NCBI GenBank assembly: GCA_024235835.1
Contig: JACKLQ010000002.1
Location: forward strand, 868,001 to 932,000
Length of the DNA: 64,000 bases
Source of the DNA: Thiobacillus sp.
Lineage (GTDB): Bacteria > Pseudomonadota > Gammaproteobacteria > Burkholderiales > Thiobacillaceae
Reading direction: 5' to 3'
The position numbers and the translations under genes were made by a program. Of this stretch, positions 1 through 11,549 are shown piece after piece. The number at the start of each line of letters is the position of its first letter. Position 1 is the stretch's first letter. A model generated the notes under the pieces. The model was not told the origin of the DNA, did no database searches, and saw nothing but the letters and a program-made list of their open reading frames with translations.

Positions 1-3599
<3,599 letters not shown>

Positions 3600-3768
3600 G
3601 GGGTATGGTGGCGCTGCCTAAAAGGGAGGCATTGTAGCATCCGCCCCTCCGCCCTCCGGCGCCTACGGGCAGGGCCGTAATGGTCTAGTCTGGATACTCG
3701 GGATGCGTGCATCCCTGGGTATAACCCATTGAATACAGTGGGAATGGTCTGAGTGGAAGGAGAAAGAC

Positions 3769-4083
3769 ATGAGGAAGCAAAGCAGGGTTTTTGGGGTGCT
3801 GGCCCTGGGACTGGCACCCATGGCGACCCAGGCCGCGGACGGCGCAGCCCTGGCCAAGGCCAACGGCTGCCTGGCCTGCCACAACGTTGCGGTGAAGATG
3901 GTGGGGCCGGCCTACAAGGCCGTGGCGAAGAAATACAAGGGTGAATCGGGAGCTGCGGCGCGTCTGTTCGAGAAGGTGCGAAAGGGCGGCAAGGGTACCT
4001 GGGGACCCACCCCCATGCCGCCCCAGACAGGCGTGAACGATGCCGACCTGAAGGCCATCATCGCCTGGGTACTGGACCGTTAA
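3769..4083 (+). CDS. Small periplasmic class I cytochrome c (c551/c552-like)
   Basis: A 104-residue precursor of a mono-haem electron carrier. Residues 1-22 form a signal peptide (basic MRKQSR, hydrophobic core, AQA cleavage site). The haem-binding motif CLACH lies at about residues 34-38, and a methionine in GPTPMPPQ at about residue 82 is the likely sixth iron ligand. The size and the spacing from CXXCH to Met fit the cytochrome c551/c552 family, which shuttles electrons to terminal oxidases, nitrite reductase or peroxidases. The ribosome-binding site GGAGA lies about 7 bases before the ATG. It stands between divergent metH and a co-directional rhodanese gene 43 bases downstream, so the two may be co-transcribed. 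The redox partner cannot be told from the sequence. Confidence 0.93.
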   Translation: MRKQSRVFGVLALGLAPMATQAADGAALAKANGCLACHNVAVKMVGPAYKAVAKKYKGESGAAARLFEKVRKGGKGTWGPTPMPPQTGVNDADLKAIIAWVLDR

Positions 4084-4126
4084 GCGGTAGCATCGGCAGG
4101 ACAGTGCCAATCAACAGGAGACATCC

Positions 4127-4513
4127 ATGCAACATCTCACGCCCAAGGAAACCGCAGCGCTCCTGGAGAGCAACCCCAACGCCGTATTCATCGACTGCCG
4201 GTCGGAATGGGAATTCCTGTTCGTGGGCCACCCCATTGGCGCCATCCTCATCCCCTGGTACGAAGGCGAGAACTGGGACCTGAACCCTCGCTTCCTCGGG
4301 GAAGTGCGCATCGCCGCCTCCCACAACCGGCCCGTGGTGCTCATCTGCCGCTCCGGCAACCGGTCAAAGGAGGCGGGGGAGTTCCTGGAGAAGAACGGTT
4401 TCCCCGAGGTCTACAACGTGCTGTACGGCTTCGAGGGGGAACTGGACGAGCACCACCGCCGTTCCACCCGGAACGGCTGGCGGTTTGACGGGCTGCCTTG
4501 GGAACAGTGCTGA
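4127..4513 (+). CDS. Rhodanese-domain protein, cytoplasmic
   Basis: A single-domain rhodanese of 128 residues without a signal peptide. It opens with MQHLTPKETAALLESNP, then the conserved FIDCRSEWEF segment, and the active-site loop CRSGNRS at about residues 75-81 with the catalytic cysteine. Such proteins carry persulfide sulfur from thiosulfate or polysulfide to acceptors. A role in sulfur metabolism of this probable sulfur oxidiser is likely, but the acceptor is unknown. A clear AGGAG lies 7 bases before the ATG. Its TGA (4511-4513) directly abuts the stop codon of convergent dut, with no base between them. Confidence 0.92.
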   Translation: MQHLTPKETAALLESNPNAVFIDCRSEWEFLFVGHPIGAILIPWYEGENWDLNPRFLGEVRIAASHNRPVVLICRSGNRSKEAGEFLEKNGFPEVYNVLYGFEGELDEHHRRSTRNGWRFDGLPWEQC

Positions 4514-4960
4514 TCAGGCCTTGCCTGTACTGCCGAAGCCGCCCTCGCCCCGCTGGCTTGTCCCGAATTCCTCCACCACGCTGAAGTGGGCCTGCACCAC
4601 GGGCACGATGACCATTTGGGCGATGCGCTCGAAGGGCTCCACGGTGAAGGGCTCCTGGCCCCGGTTCCACAGGGACACCATGAGCTGGCCCTGGTAGTCG
4701 GAATCGATGAGGCCCACCAGGTTGCCCAGCACAACGCCGTGCTTATGGCCCAGGCCGGAGCGGGGCAGGATCACGGCGGCGTAGCCCGCGTCCTCAAGGT
4801 GGATGGCCAGGCCCGTGGGAATGAGCTTGGTCTCCCCCGGATTCAGGCTGACGGGGCCATCCAGGCAGGCCCGCAGGTCCAGGCCGGCGCTGCCGGGGGT
4901 GGCGTAGTGGGGAAGTTGGTCGCGGACGCGCTCGTCCAGGATCTTCAGGTCGACTTGCAT
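4514..4960 (-). CDS. dut: dUTP diphosphatase
   Basis: A trimeric dUTPase of 148 residues that hydrolyses dUTP to dUMP and pyrophosphate, keeping uracil out of DNA and supplying dTMP synthesis. All five family motifs are visible: PGSAGLDLRA (motif 1), PRSGLGHKHG (2), GLIDSDYQGQ with the catalytic Asp region (3), ERIAQMV (4) and the glycine-rich RGEGGFGSTGK tail (5). The length is normal. Coding is on the minus strand downstream of coaBC, the common dfp-dut pair of proteobacteria, so the two are probably one transcript, although a 157-base repeat-rich spacer separates them. Confidence 0.97.
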   Translation of the reverse strand: MQVDLKILDERVRDQLPHYATPGSAGLDLRACLDGPVSLNPGETKLIPTGLAIHLEDAGYAAVILPRSGLGHKHGVVLGNLVGLIDSDYQGQLMVSLWNRGQEPFTVEPFERIAQMVIVPVVQAHFSVVEEFGTSQRGEGGFGSTGKA

Positions 4961-4970
4961 GGTTTTCTTA

Positions 4971-5121
4971 GTGAAGGGTGAAGGGTGAAGGGTGAAGGGG
5001 GAGCAGGAGAGTAAAGGGGGAAGGGTGCAGGGGGAAGGGTGCAGGGGAAGGGTGTAAGGCCGTCACCCACCCTTCCCCCTTGAGCGCCGTGGGCGCGGAC
5101 CCTTCACCCTTCACCCTTCAC
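4971..5121. repeat. Heptamer-repeat inverted element between coaBC and dut
   Basis: The left arm (4971-4998) is four tandem copies of GTGAAGG. The right arm (5101-5121) is three copies of the complementary heptamer CCTTCAC, giving a 22-base perfect inverted repeat (4971-4992 with 5100-5121) around a loop of about 107 bases. The loop holds degenerate AGGGTGCAGGGG repeats and a small GC hairpin at 5082-5100 (GCGCC, loop GTG, GGCGC). The right arm overlaps the coaBC stop codon. The sequence shows the repeats directly; a function such as processing or transcription attenuation is inference. Confidence 0.75.
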
Positions 5122-6341
5122 TGATATTGGTTGTTGTATAGCCTGGCGATGTGGGCCACCAGGCGCCGGGCCTGGGTGCGCTTGTCTGCCTGTTCCAGCA
5201 CGTGCTTGCCGTCCTCGTCCAGGAGGTAGAGCTGGACCGCGTCTGTGCCGATGGCTTCCTTGACGTCGTTGGCGACGATGAGGGGCAGGTGCTTGCGGCG
5301 GCGTTTCAGTTCGGCGTACTCCTCCAGGTTTTCGCTCTCGGCGGCAAAGCCCACGCAGAAGGGGGGCTTGGGCCGGCTGGAGATGTTGGCCAGGATGTCC
5401 GGGTTGGGGGCCAGTTCCAGGGTGAGGATGTGGGCGTCCTTCTTGATCTTCTGCTCGCTGGGGTTGAGCACATAGTAGTCTGCCACCGCAGCCACGCCGA
5501 TGAAGATGTGGGCATCGTCGATGACCGACTCCACCGCCGCCTGCATGTCCGCCGTGCTTACTACTGAGATGAACCGGGCGCCGGGCGGTGGCTTCAGGCA
5601 CGTATGGCCGGAGACCAATGTGACCTCCGCGCCTGCCTCCAGGGCGGCCCGGGTTACCGCGTAACCCATCTTGCCGGAACTGGAATTGGTGATGCCCCGC
5701 ACCGCGTCGATGGCTTCGAAGGTGGGACCGGCGGTGATGACCACCTTAAGGCCCGCCAGGGACTTGGGCTGGAAGCGGGCCTGGAGGGCGTCCAGCAGGT
5801 CTTCCGGCTCCAGCATGCGGCCGAAGCCCACTTCGCCGCAGGCCTGCTCGCCACAGTCCGGCCCCAGCAGGGTAATGCCGTCCTCCCCCAGAAGGGTGAC
5901 ATTGCGCTGGGTGGCGGCAGCCTCCCACATCTGCCGGTTCATGGCGGGGGCACACAGCAAGGGGCAGTCCCGGGCCAGGCACAGGGTGGAGAGCAGGTCG
6001 GAGGCAACGCCCTGGGCCAGCTTGGCCAGGAAGTCGGCGGAGGCGGGGGCCACCAGGATGGCGTCGGCTCCCCGGGTCAGGTCGATATGGGCCATGCCGT
6101 TGTCCACCCGCTCGTCCCACAGGTCGGTGAACACCGGGTGGCCGGTGATGGCCTGGAAGGTGGCGGCGCCCACGAAGTGGCGGGCGGCCTCGGTCATCAC
6201 CACCTGGACGTCCAGGCCGTCCTTCACCATGAGCCGGGCCAGTTCCGCCGCCTTGTAGGCGGCAACGCCGCCGGTCACTCCCAGGATGATGCGCTTGAGT
6301 TTGGGCTCCACAGGCTCGTTCCCATGTTTTAACCGGGCCAT
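5118..6341 (-). CDS. coaBC: Bifunctional phosphopantothenoylcysteine decarboxylase / synthetase
   Basis: Makes 4'-phosphopantetheine in coenzyme A synthesis: CoaB joins 4'-phosphopantothenate to cysteine using CTP, and the FMN-dependent CoaC domain decarboxylates the product. The 407 residues match the usual size. The N-terminal CoaC half shows GVTGGVAAYKAAELAR, the active-site histidine region and the PAMNRQMWE segment that closes over the substrate. The C-terminal CoaB half starts near residue 195 (ITAGPTFEAIDAVRGITN) and has the KIKKDAH motif. The start ATG at 6341 lies just after a short A/T-rich leader. It is followed by dut on the same strand. Confidence 0.97.
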   Translation of the reverse strand: MARLKHGNEPVEPKLKRIILGVTGGVAAYKAAELARLMVKDGLDVQVVMTEAARHFVGAATFQAITGHPVFTDLWDERVDNGMAHIDLTRGADAILVAPASADFLAKLAQGVASDLLSTLCLARDCPLLCAPAMNRQMWEAAATQRNVTLLGEDGITLLGPDCGEQACGEVGFGRMLEPEDLLDALQARFQPKSLAGLKVVITAGPTFEAIDAVRGITNSSSGKMGYAVTRAALEAGAEVTLVSGHTCLKPPPGARFISVVSTADMQAAVESVIDDAHIFIGVAAVADYYVLNPSEQKIKKDAHILTLELAPNPDILANISSRPKPPFCVGFAAESENLEEYAELKRRRKHLPLIVANDVKEAIGTDAVQLYLLDEDGKHVLEQADKRTQARRLVAHIARLYNNQYQ

Positions 6342-6483
6342 TGTATTTTGAGCATGTCCACAGTGGATACGGTTGACCTAGAATCCAACCCGGACAGGGA
6401 GGCTCAATAGTACGCTGGAAACGCCAGCGCGCTTGCAGGCCGGTCTCGATCCAGAAGAAACCACCTAACACAGGAGAGACACC

Positions 6484-6999
6484 ATGAATCGGCAATCCAC
6501 GCTGCTTGCTTCCGTCGCTATCGCTCTGTTCGGCCAAGGGGCCTGGGCCGGTGGCCTGGCCTGCAAGGCCGGCTACACCCACGTCACCATCACAGAGGGC
6601 ACGGCAGCGACAGTCAACGTTTCTGAAACCAAGCAGGTGGGCCAGTTATGCCTGACCATGGAAAACGATGCCGGCAGGGTGGTGTTCGACGACTGCGGCG
6701 CACTCATCGGTACGGTCACGGAACGTGATGCCCTGGGTAACCCGACCAAGCTGAGTCATACGGCGGTGTTCGAACTGCTGGAATCCTTCAAGACCGCGAA
6801 CGATACGGTGCTCTACGCGGTGCCTCAGAGCGAGTGCTCGTTCAATGTGGCCGAGAGCATGACCAGGCTGAAATGGGGCACGGGGGTGTTCCTGGGGGGA
6901 AAACTCAATGCCGAGGCCACTGGAATGGTGAGCTTCTGCCCAGGTCAGAACAAGAACACCTTTGAAATCACTGGCGAAGCCTGCCTGCGCCTGAAGTGA
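6484..6999 (+). CDS. Secreted protein of unknown function with six cysteines
   Basis: I do not recognise a family. The 171-residue product begins with a clear signal peptide (MNRQSTLLASVAIALFGQ, cleavage after WA at about residue 22). The mature part holds six cysteines (in LACKAG, QLCLTM, DDCGAL, SECSF, SFCPG and EACLRL), an even number that would allow three disulfides in the periplasm or outside. No haem, metal or lipobox motif is seen. The ribosome-binding site AGGAG lies 7 bases before the ATG. It stands alone between divergent coaBC and convergent iclR, so context gives no role. Confidence 0.8.
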   Translation: MNRQSTLLASVAIALFGQGAWAGGLACKAGYTHVTITEGTAATVNVSETKQVGQLCLTMENDAGRVVFDDCGALIGTVTERDALGNPTKLSHTAVFELLESFKTANDTVLYAVPQSECSFNVAESMTRLKWGTGVFLGGKLNAEATGMVSFCPGQNKNTFEITGEACLRLK

Positions 7000-7009
7000 T
7001 GCACTGATT

Positions 7010-7037
7010 CCGGGGTTGCCCCATCGCTCAACCCCGG
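7010..7037. terminator. Stem-loop between convergent genes
   Basis: A perfect 9-bp stem, CCGGGGTTG paired with CAACCCCGG, with a 10-base loop, lies between the secreted-protein gene and the end of the iclR-like gene. There is no T-run, so factor-independent termination is uncertain, but position and shape suit a shared terminator. Confidence 0.45.
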
Positions 7038-7798
7038 TACCCCAGGGCGGCGGAGATTTCCGCCGCCGCGGCGGTGACGAGTTCGATCCAGGCATCCTGA
7101 CGTCGCTCCCTGGGGGCTGAGACGGACAGGCCCGCGACGGCCTGGCCGTTGGCGTCCCGAATGAGGGCGCCGATGCAGCCCACGCCCATTTCAGCTTCCT
7201 CGTTGTCCAGGGCATAACCCTGGGCTAGGGAGAGGTTGATGTTCTTCAGCAGCTTGGCCTCGGTGTTCAGGGTATTGGGGGTGAAGGCGGACAGGCCGGT
7301 GCGCTTGGCGTAATCCACCACGGCGGCGCGGCCGTCCTCCCCCAGCATGAGCTTGCCCACGGCGGTGACGTGGAGGGGGGCGCGGCTGCCGATGACCTGC
7401 TCCACCCGCATCATGCGCGACGAGGTGGCGCGTTCCACGTACACCACCTCGTCCCCCTGGCGCACGGTGAGGTTCACGGTCTCCTTCAGTGCATCCCGGA
7501 GCCGTTCCATGAGGGGACGGGCCACCTCTCGGATGTCCCCACCCACGCGCACCTTGCCGGCCCAGCGGGTCAGGCGGGGACCCAGCAGGTAGTGGCCGGC
7601 CTCGTCCCGGCTCACCAGGCCGTGGGCCTGGAGGGCGGCCAGGATGCGAAAGGCGGTGGAGGGGGAAAGCCCCGCGTCCAGGCCCAGCACCTTGAGGTTG
7701 GTGCCTTCATCGTGATTAGCCAGGGCGTCCAGCAGGGCCACTGCCCGGTCGATGACCTGGATGCCTGATGAGGGTGGGGTGGGAATGGGGGCGCTCAT
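7028..7798 (-). CDS. IclR-family transcriptional regulator
   Basis: A 256-residue DNA-binding regulator. The N-terminal winged helix (IQVIDRAVALLDALANHDEG, then LSPSTAFRILAALQAHGL as the recognition helix) is followed by the IclR effector domain with the ALKETVNLTVRQGDEVVYVE segment. An upstream in-frame ATG at 7825 exists, but it lies inside a 15-bp palindrome that looks like the operator, so the ATG at 7798 is preferred. The gene is divergent from the ThDP enzyme, kinase and glcDEF operon, making it the likely local regulator. The effector may be glyoxylate, glycolate or a tetronate; this is inference from the neighbours. Confidence 0.9.
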   Translation of the reverse strand: MSAPIPTPPSSGIQVIDRAVALLDALANHDEGTNLKVLGLDAGLSPSTAFRILAALQAHGLVSRDEAGHYLLGPRLTRWAGKVRVGGDIREVARPLMERLRDALKETVNLTVRQGDEVVYVERATSSRMMRVEQVIGSRAPLHVTAVGKLMLGEDGRAAVVDYAKRTGLSAFTPNTLNTEAKLLKNINLSLAQGYALDNEEAEMGVGCIGALIRDANGQAVAGLSVSAPRERRQDAWIELVTAAAAEISAALGYRG

Positions 7799-7817
7799 GA
7801 TTGTTCCAGGGTTTATA

Positions 7818-7832
7818 TTCCACATTGTGGAA
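7818..7832. promoter_or_regulatory. Palindromic operator for the IclR-like regulator
   Basis: TTCCACATTGTGGAA is a perfect palindrome with 7-base arms around one T. It lies in the divergent spacer between iclR and the ThDP-enzyme operon. IclR-family proteins often bind such TGGAA/TTCCA dyads. The site is seen directly; regulator identity is inferred from adjacency. Confidence 0.7.
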
Positions 7833-7917
7833 CATTTTCTGTATTGTGAAAAGTTGAGTATTTAACTAGGATTTGTCCCAGCAGTCTTACCCATTCGCCT
7901 GATCCTGGAGAAATGCC

Positions 7918-10131
7918 ATGAACGCCATCCTGAATACCGTTGAAACGACCCCTGATTTCTGTGCCGGCATGCAGTACTTCGGCGAGGCCTGGCCAGGCTT
8001 CGACAACCATGGGACCGAGCCCGCCGTGGAGGTCGCCACCGGCCGCATCAAGGAAGTGGATGAAACTGCCGCCTACCAGACCCTGCTCATGGCCGACGCC
8101 CTGCGCTACGTCACCCTCCAGGTCTGCGGTTCCAAGGGCTCCGGCCACCCCGGCGGCTTTGCCTCCAGCGCCGAGGCCTACGCCTCCCTGGTGATGCTGG
8201 GCCACACCAACATCGTCACCGAGGTGGGCCACCACGCCCCCGGCTTCTACAGCGCCATGTTCCTGGACACCTCCCTGGAGGAGATGGGCATCCGCACCAT
8301 GAGCGACATGATGGCCCGCTTCCGGGAGAAGCACGGCCTGCTGGGCCACCTGTCCGGCGCCATCCCGGGCCTGTTGGCCCCCGCCGGTCCCCTGGGGCAG
8401 GGCCAGCATTTCGCCATGGCCGGCGCCCTGCTGCACCCCGGCAAGCTGTTCCCGGTGACCATCGGCGACGGCGGCATGGGGGAGCCCTACGTGCTCAATT
8501 CCATGATGCATTTCCACACCGCCTATCCCAAGGTCACCAACTTCCTGCCCACCCTGATCTGGAATGGCTACAGCCAGGAGCACCATTCCATGGTGTCCCG
8601 CTTTACCAATGACGAGATGATCGCCTACTGGAAGGGCCACGGCTTCGAGAAGGTGGTACTGGTGGATGCCAAGGCATTCGACGATTCCGGCCAGGACGGC
8701 GCCTATGTGGATTCCTCCCGCTTCTCCCACGGCCAGCGCCTGGCCTTTGCCAAGGCCGTGCTGGAAGGCGTGGACCGGGCCGCCAAGGCCGCCCTGTCCG
8801 GCAAGCTCACCGCCTTCATCATCAAGCAGTTGAAGGGCGCCGGCGTGCACACCCTGGGTGCCAAGTCCCACAACCTTTATCCGGCCGATACCCTGGAGGC
8901 GCCGCTGATCGTCGACGGCTTGAAGCGCCGCGCCCTCAACCCCGAGGCCTGGACCATCGTGCGGGAAAACTTCGTGCGCGCCGGCGGCGGCCCCGCCGTT
9001 AAGACCGCGGTCACCGAGCACGTGCTGGACATCGCGCCCCTGGGTGCCTTCCCCACCCAGGAGTTCAAGAAGGGAGAAAAAGCCGTGCCCGCCACCGCCA
9101 TGGGCGCCCTGGTGGCCTGGGTGGGCGGCCAGGACGAGCGCTTCGTGGTGACCAATGCCGACGGCAACGAGGCGTCCGCCATGAAGAACATCAACGATGC
9201 CCTGAAGATCCGCCATCCCACCCAGGATCCCCTGTACAACCAGGAGCCCAACGGCCAGGTGTACGAGCCCCTCAACGAGGACGCCTGCGCCGGCCTGGCC
9301 GCCGGCCTGTCCCTGTTCGGCTCCCGGGCCCTGTGGCTCAGCTATGAAAGCTTCGCCATCAACGGCTGGCCCATCGTCCAGACGGTCACCCAGGCCATGG
9401 CCGAACTGCGCCGCAAGACGCCTTCCGTGGTGACCATGTTCACCGCCGGCGCCCTGGAGCAGGGGCGCAACGGCTGGACCCACCAGCGCCCGGAGATCGA
9501 GAACTACTTCGCCGCCCAGATGCGCAACGGCAACGTGTTCATGCTGTTCCCCTGTGACGCCAACGCCATCCAGGCCGCCTACGAGTACGCCACCAACAGC
9601 TACAACAAGGGCATGGTGATCATTGCCTCCAAGTCCCCCCTGCCGGTGTACATGGGCATGGATGAGGCCCGGGACGCGGTGGAGAAGGGCGCCGCCACCA
9701 TCTATGAAAGTGCCTCCGGCACCAAGGGAACGGTGGTCTTCGCCGTCACCGGCGACATGGTCTACCTGCCCGTGTTCGAGGCCAAGGACAGGCTGGAGGC
9801 TGAAGGCTACAGGGTGCGCATCGTCGCCGTGGTGAACCCCCGCCGCTTGTATCGCGCCACCGACGTGGCCTGGGACACGGTGTCCGAGCCGGACAACGCC
9901 TTCATGGACGACGACCACTTCAACGCCCTGTTCGACGGCGATGTGCTCATGGCCGTGAGCGGCGGCCCCTCCGCCAGCCTGGAGCCGGTCTTGATGCGCA
10001 CCCGGGCGGCCCGTCGCGACACCTTTGCCTGGAAGCGCGGCGAGACCACCGCCAGCCCGGCGGAGATCATGGACTTCAACGGCATCACCGCCGCGAAGAT
10101 GGCGGCGCGGGTCCACGCCCTGGCGGGCTGA
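7918..10131 (+). CDS. Divergent transketolase/phosphoketolase-like ThDP enzyme
   Basis: A 737-residue thiamine-diphosphate enzyme. The N-terminal part has a transketolase-type motif GSGHPGGFASSAEAY (about residues 76-90). The ThDP/metal motif starts with GDGGMGEPYVLN near residue 182 and continues to PTLIWNGYSQE. The C-terminal half resembles phosphoketolases: WTHQRPEIENYF, then MLFPCDANAIQAAYEYA and ASKSPLPVYMGMDEA. It is not a standard housekeeping transketolase. An AAA-purine-rich GGAGAAA precedes the ATG. It heads an operon with a DUF1537 kinase and GlcDEF. Transfer of a two-carbon ketol unit onto glyoxylate is a plausible reaction from the context, but the substrate is not known; phosphoketolase activity is the main alternative. 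Confidence 0.85.
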   Translation: MNAILNTVETTPDFCAGMQYFGEAWPGFDNHGTEPAVEVATGRIKEVDETAAYQTLLMADALRYVTLQVCGSKGSGHPGGFASSAEAYASLVMLGHTNIVTEVGHHAPGFYSAMFLDTSLEEMGIRTMSDMMARFREKHGLLGHLSGAIPGLLAPAGPLGQGQHFAMAGALLHPGKLFPVTIGDGGMGEPYVLNSMMHFHTAYPKVTNFLPTLIWNGYSQEHHSMVSRFTNDEMIAYWKGHGFEKVVLVDAKAFDDSGQDGAYVDSSRFSHGQRLAFAKAVLEGVDRAAKAALSGKLTAFIIKQLKGAGVHTLGAKSHNLYPADTLEAPLIVDGLKRRALNPEAWTIVRENFVRAGGGPAVKTAVTEHVLDIAPLGAFPTQEFKKGEKAVPATAMGALVAWVGGQDERFVVTNADGNEASAMKNINDALKIRHPTQDPLYNQEPNGQVYEPLNEDACAGLAAGLSLFGSRALWLSYESFAINGWPIVQTVTQAMAELRRKTPSVVTMFTAGALEQGRNGWTHQRPEIENYFAAQMRNGNVFMLFPCDANAIQAAYEYATNSYNKGMVIIASKSPLPVYMGMDEARDAVEKGAATIYESASGTKGTVVFAVTGDMVYLPVFEAKDRLEAEGYRVRIVAVVNPRRLYRATDVAWDTVSEPDNAFMDDDHFNALFDGDVLMAVSGGPSASLEPVLMRTRAARRDTFAWKRGETTASPAEIMDFNGITAAKMAARVHALAG

Positions 10132-10144
10132 AGGAATGAATGCC

Positions 10145-11506
10145 ATGGCCGAGACAAAGACCAAGATCATCGTCCTGGACGACGACCCCACCGGCTCCCA
10201 GACGGTGCATAGCTGCCTGCTGCTCACCCAGTGGGACGAGGCCACCTTGAAGCAGGCCCTGCTGGACCCATCGCCCATCTTCTTCGTGCTGACCAACACC
10301 CGGGGCATGGATGCGACGCGGGCCGCTGCGGTCACCCGGGAGGTGTGCTGGAAGCTGCACCAGGTGCTGGAGAAGCTGGAGAAGTCCGGCCAGCACATCA
10401 ATGCCCTGTTCGTCAGCCGCTCGGATTCCACCCTGCGGGGCCACTACCCCGTGGAGACGGATGTCATGGCAGAGGAGCTGGGGGGCTTTGACGCCCACTT
10501 CCTTACCCCGGCCTTCTTCGAGGGCGGCCGCATCACCCGGGATTCCGTGCACTACCTGATGGTGGACGGAAAGCCCGTGCCCACTTCGGAGACCGAGTTC
10601 GCCAAGGATTCCGTGTTCGGTTATTCCACCAGCTACCTGCCGGATTACGTGGCGGAAAAGACCAAGGGGCGCATCCCGGCCCAGGACGTGGAACGCTTCC
10701 TGTTGGAGGATATTCGGGCAGGCGTGGTGGACCGGCTCATGGCCCTCAAGGGCAATGTCTGTTGCGTGGTGGACGCCGAGGTCCAGGACGACCTGGATCG
10801 CTTCGCCGCCGACGTGCTGGCAGCCGTGGCCCGGGGCAAGCGCTTCCTGTTCCGCAGTGCCGCCAGCCTGCTCACGGCGCTGGCACGCCTGCCGGCCCAG
10901 CCCATTCCCGCCACGGACATGGGCCAATGGACACGGGGCAACTACCCCGGCGCGGTGATCATGGGTTCCCACGTGGGCAAGTCCACGCGCCAGCTGGAGG
11001 CCTTGTTGCAGGACCCGGAAGCCGTGCCGGTGGAAGTGGATGTGGATCGCGTGCAGCCTGACCGGGACGCCTTGTTGGCAGAAGTGCTGGATAAGGTGAG
11101 ACGCCTCCATGCCCGGGGCGCCACCCCCGTGGTGTTCACCAGCCGCCGGGAACGCACCTTTGCCGACGAAGCCACCCGCCTGGCCTTCGGCGAGGCCGTG
11201 TCCGCCTTCCTCATGGATGTGGTGCGGGGCATGCCGCGTACCCTGGGCTACCTCATCAGCAAGGGCGGCATCACCAGCAACGACACCCTGTCCAAGGGAC
11301 TGGCGCTGGCGTCGGCCAGGGTCCTGGGCCAGATTCTGCCCGGCGTTTCGGTGGTGCGCTGCCCCGGGGATCATCCGGCTTTCACCAACATGCCGGTGGT
11401 GATCTTTCCCGGCAACGTGGGGGGTGACGATGCACTGCTGACGGCCTTCCTGCGCCTCTCCAGGCGGGAAGGCGGGCAAGGTCAGCAGGAAGCCAAGGCT
11501 GCCTGA
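10145..11506 (+). CDS. Four-carbon acid sugar kinase (DUF1537 / OtnK-DtnK family)
   Basis: A 453-residue ATP-dependent sugar-acid kinase. The N-terminal substrate domain opens with IIVLDDDPTGSQT and has SRSDSTLRGHYPVE at about residue 95. The C-terminal nucleotide domain contains LISKGGITSNDTLSKGL and FPGNVGGDDALL. Characterised members phosphorylate D-threonate, D-erythronate or 3-oxo-tetronate (3-dehydrotetronate). ATG 10136 is an alternative start, but AAGGA touches it; ATG 10145 has better spacing. It follows the ThDP enzyme by 13 bases and precedes glcD by 43 bases, so one operon is likely. A 3-oxo-tetronate kinase role would fit condensation of glyoxylate with a C2 ketol unit. No decarboxylase partner (OtnC) or epimerase is in the window. 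Confidence 0.88.
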   Translation: MAETKTKIIVLDDDPTGSQTVHSCLLLTQWDEATLKQALLDPSPIFFVLTNTRGMDATRAAAVTREVCWKLHQVLEKLEKSGQHINALFVSRSDSTLRGHYPVETDVMAEELGGFDAHFLTPAFFEGGRITRDSVHYLMVDGKPVPTSETEFAKDSVFGYSTSYLPDYVAEKTKGRIPAQDVERFLLEDIRAGVVDRLMALKGNVCCVVDAEVQDDLDRFAADVLAAVARGKRFLFRSAASLLTALARLPAQPIPATDMGQWTRGNYPGAVIMGSHVGKSTRQLEALLQDPEAVPVEVDVDRVQPDRDALLAEVLDKVRRLHARGATPVVFTSRRERTFADEATRLAFGEAVSAFLMDVVRGMPRTLGYLISKGGITSNDTLSKGLALASARVLGQILPGVSVVRCPGDHPAFTNMPVVIFPGNVGGDDALLTAFLRLSRREGGQGQQEAKAA

Positions 11507-11549
11507 GTCCGAAATTGGCCGGCCTGAAAAACTGGCATCATCCTGCCCC

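Noticed and set aside
3600..3680. Possible SAH riboswitch before metH
   Set aside because: A GAGGGGCGGATGC stretch looks like the conserved core, but it has an extra base and lacks the closing pairing element.
4971..5121. CRISPR-like repeats
   Set aside because: Units are 7 bases without spacers and no cas gene is present.
7918..10131. Housekeeping Calvin-cycle transketolase (cbbT)
   Set aside because: Length and C-terminal motifs are closer to phosphoketolases, and the neighbours are glycolate genes rather than cbb genes.
7813..10431. 872-residue minus-strand frame
   Set aside because: Antisense to the ThDP enzyme; low-complexity shadow with no domain.
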